In this document: positions 63,379 through 64,000 of the stretch, piece by piece | How positions within the stretch are numbered: position 1 is the first letter of the stretch | How the letters are laid out: the number at the start of each line of letters is the position of its first letter | Assembly: GCA_023334545.1 (NCBI GenBank) | Contig: JAADVB010000019.1 | Coordinates: forward strand, 1 to 64,000 | Origin: Salisapilia sapeloensis | Lineage: Eukaryota > Oomycota > Peronosporomycetes > Peronosporales > Salisapiliaceae | Direction: 5' to 3' | DNA length: 64,000 nt | Notes under the pieces: model-generated | Databases searched by the model: none | What the model was told of the DNA's origin: nothing | What the model saw: only the letters and a program-made list of their open reading frames with translations | Translations under genes and position numbers: made by a program

Positions 63379-63809
63379 CTAAGTAACACTCTTTCGCAGC
63401 TTTTGCCACGTTTTCGAAATCATTTCACTCTGCTGGACGTGCATCTGCTCTTGTTCAGCACGCACCTTCCTCAGTTGGTCGAGTATCTTTTATGCTTTAC
63501 ACGTATCTCTTTCTGCAGAGCATGCACCTCCTTCAGCTCATCACGTATCTCTTTCAGCTCAATGTGCATGTCGTTCTGCGAAACACTCATCGCATCCAGA
63601 TGACCACGCACCACACCTTGTTAGATACTCATTTCGCCCTGCAAAGTACTCATTTCATTCTATAGAGCATGCAGCTTGCTCTTTTGGGTGCTATTATTCT
63701 CCGTTAGGGTCTACATCCCATTCGTTTCAAAGACTTTGCCGTAAACCGACGCACACATATTCCAGGTCGCGCCAGCTGCTGCTTTTTGCGTTTCCAGTGC
63801 TTCTAGCAT
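63379..63809 (-). pseudogene. decayed coiled-coil protein gene
   Basis: One minus-strand frame from the Met at 63807-63809 reads as coherent protein through four in-frame stops (at 63711-63713, 63660-63662, 63621-63623 and 63471-63473). The last part continues in another frame to a stop at 63379-63381. Blocks such as K-R-M-L-E-A-L-E-T-Q-K-A-A-A and N-D-M-H-I-E-L-K-E-I-R-D-E-L-K-E-V-H are helical and heptad-like. The first two stops are TAG and the third TAA, each one C-to-T change from a Gln codon. The frame probably extends upstream past another TGA at 63816-63818. The original function is unknown. Confidence 0.6.
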
Positions 63810-64000
63810 ACGCTTTCACTCTGCTGACGATGACTGTGTGCTATAATTTTAATGGCGTAGAGGAAACAAGGATGAATTACTAGTCCCTGTGTTTGTAGTA
63901 ACATCGTCGACATTGCCACCTTCGTTTCTCTGTCCATATGAGAATCGAAAACTACGAGGCACGTTCACTCTTCTCTTCTTATCTCCTCCATCTAGCTTGT

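Noticed and set aside
63373-63603. Plus-strand 76-codon frame with repeated F-S-S-S
   Set aside because: It is the antisense of the heptad-rich pseudogene on the minus strand.

Overview
The window is nuclear DNA of an oomycete (water mould). The gene set is eukaryotic and has a strongly oomycete flavour: a START-like/FYVE-like/GAF protein, a PA-domain/ankyrin protein, a PH-PH-PH-AGC kinase, secreted GH5 and GH17 beta-1,3-glucan enzymes, a secreted berberine-bridge-like FAD oxidase, and a myosin with a long non-standard tail. Genes are compact. Almost every intron I could place from GT/AG borders and reading frame is about 44-77 bp, and several neighbours sit 55-160 bp apart. Moderate GC in coding DNA and AT-richer spacers would fit an Albugo-like or downy-mildew-like species, but the species is a guess. 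No tRNA, rRNA, CRISPR array or intact transposon was seen.

Layout. 0-7 kb: 3' end of a Tudor-repeat protein, a putatively myristoylated globin, a PA/ankyrin protein, and a seven-exon uridine phosphorylase transcribed divergently from it. 7-14 kb: a very large PH x3/zinc-ribbon/Arb2-like/AGC kinase and a small protein with a Cys/His motif. 14-22 kb: a Na+/H+ exchanger (8 exons), an endonuclease/exonuclease/phosphatase-fold protein, a secreted beta-helix protein and a UCH-type deubiquitinase. 24-30 kb: a SHAQKYF-class MYB, an F-box-like zinc protein and an oligopeptidase B-like serine peptidase with a possible mitochondrial presequence. 30-41 kb: myosin, FYVE-like/GAF protein, ALG7 (first step of N-glycan lipid synthesis) and a Tudor/TFIIS-N nuclear protein. 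41-55 kb: GH5 glucanase, divergent protein kinase, a 1313-residue multi-pass membrane protein of unknown function, GH17 glucanase, a second GH5 glucanase and a phosphoglycerate-mutase-like phosphatase. 57-64 kb: ankyrin protein, Tubby protein (divergent from a shared 88-bp promoter), BBE-like oxidase and a decayed coiled-coil pseudogene.

Functional threads. Four or five proteins are secreted and probably act on cell-wall carbohydrate (two GH5, one GH17, the BBE-like oxidase, and perhaps the beta-helix protein). Three of them carry long acidic Ser-rich segments. A second group looks like phosphoinositide and membrane signalling (PH kinase, FYVE-like protein, Tubby, myosin, NHE). Splice models were built by eye from frame, GT/AG borders and family motifs. 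They are good where both flanks match a known family and weaker elsewhere.
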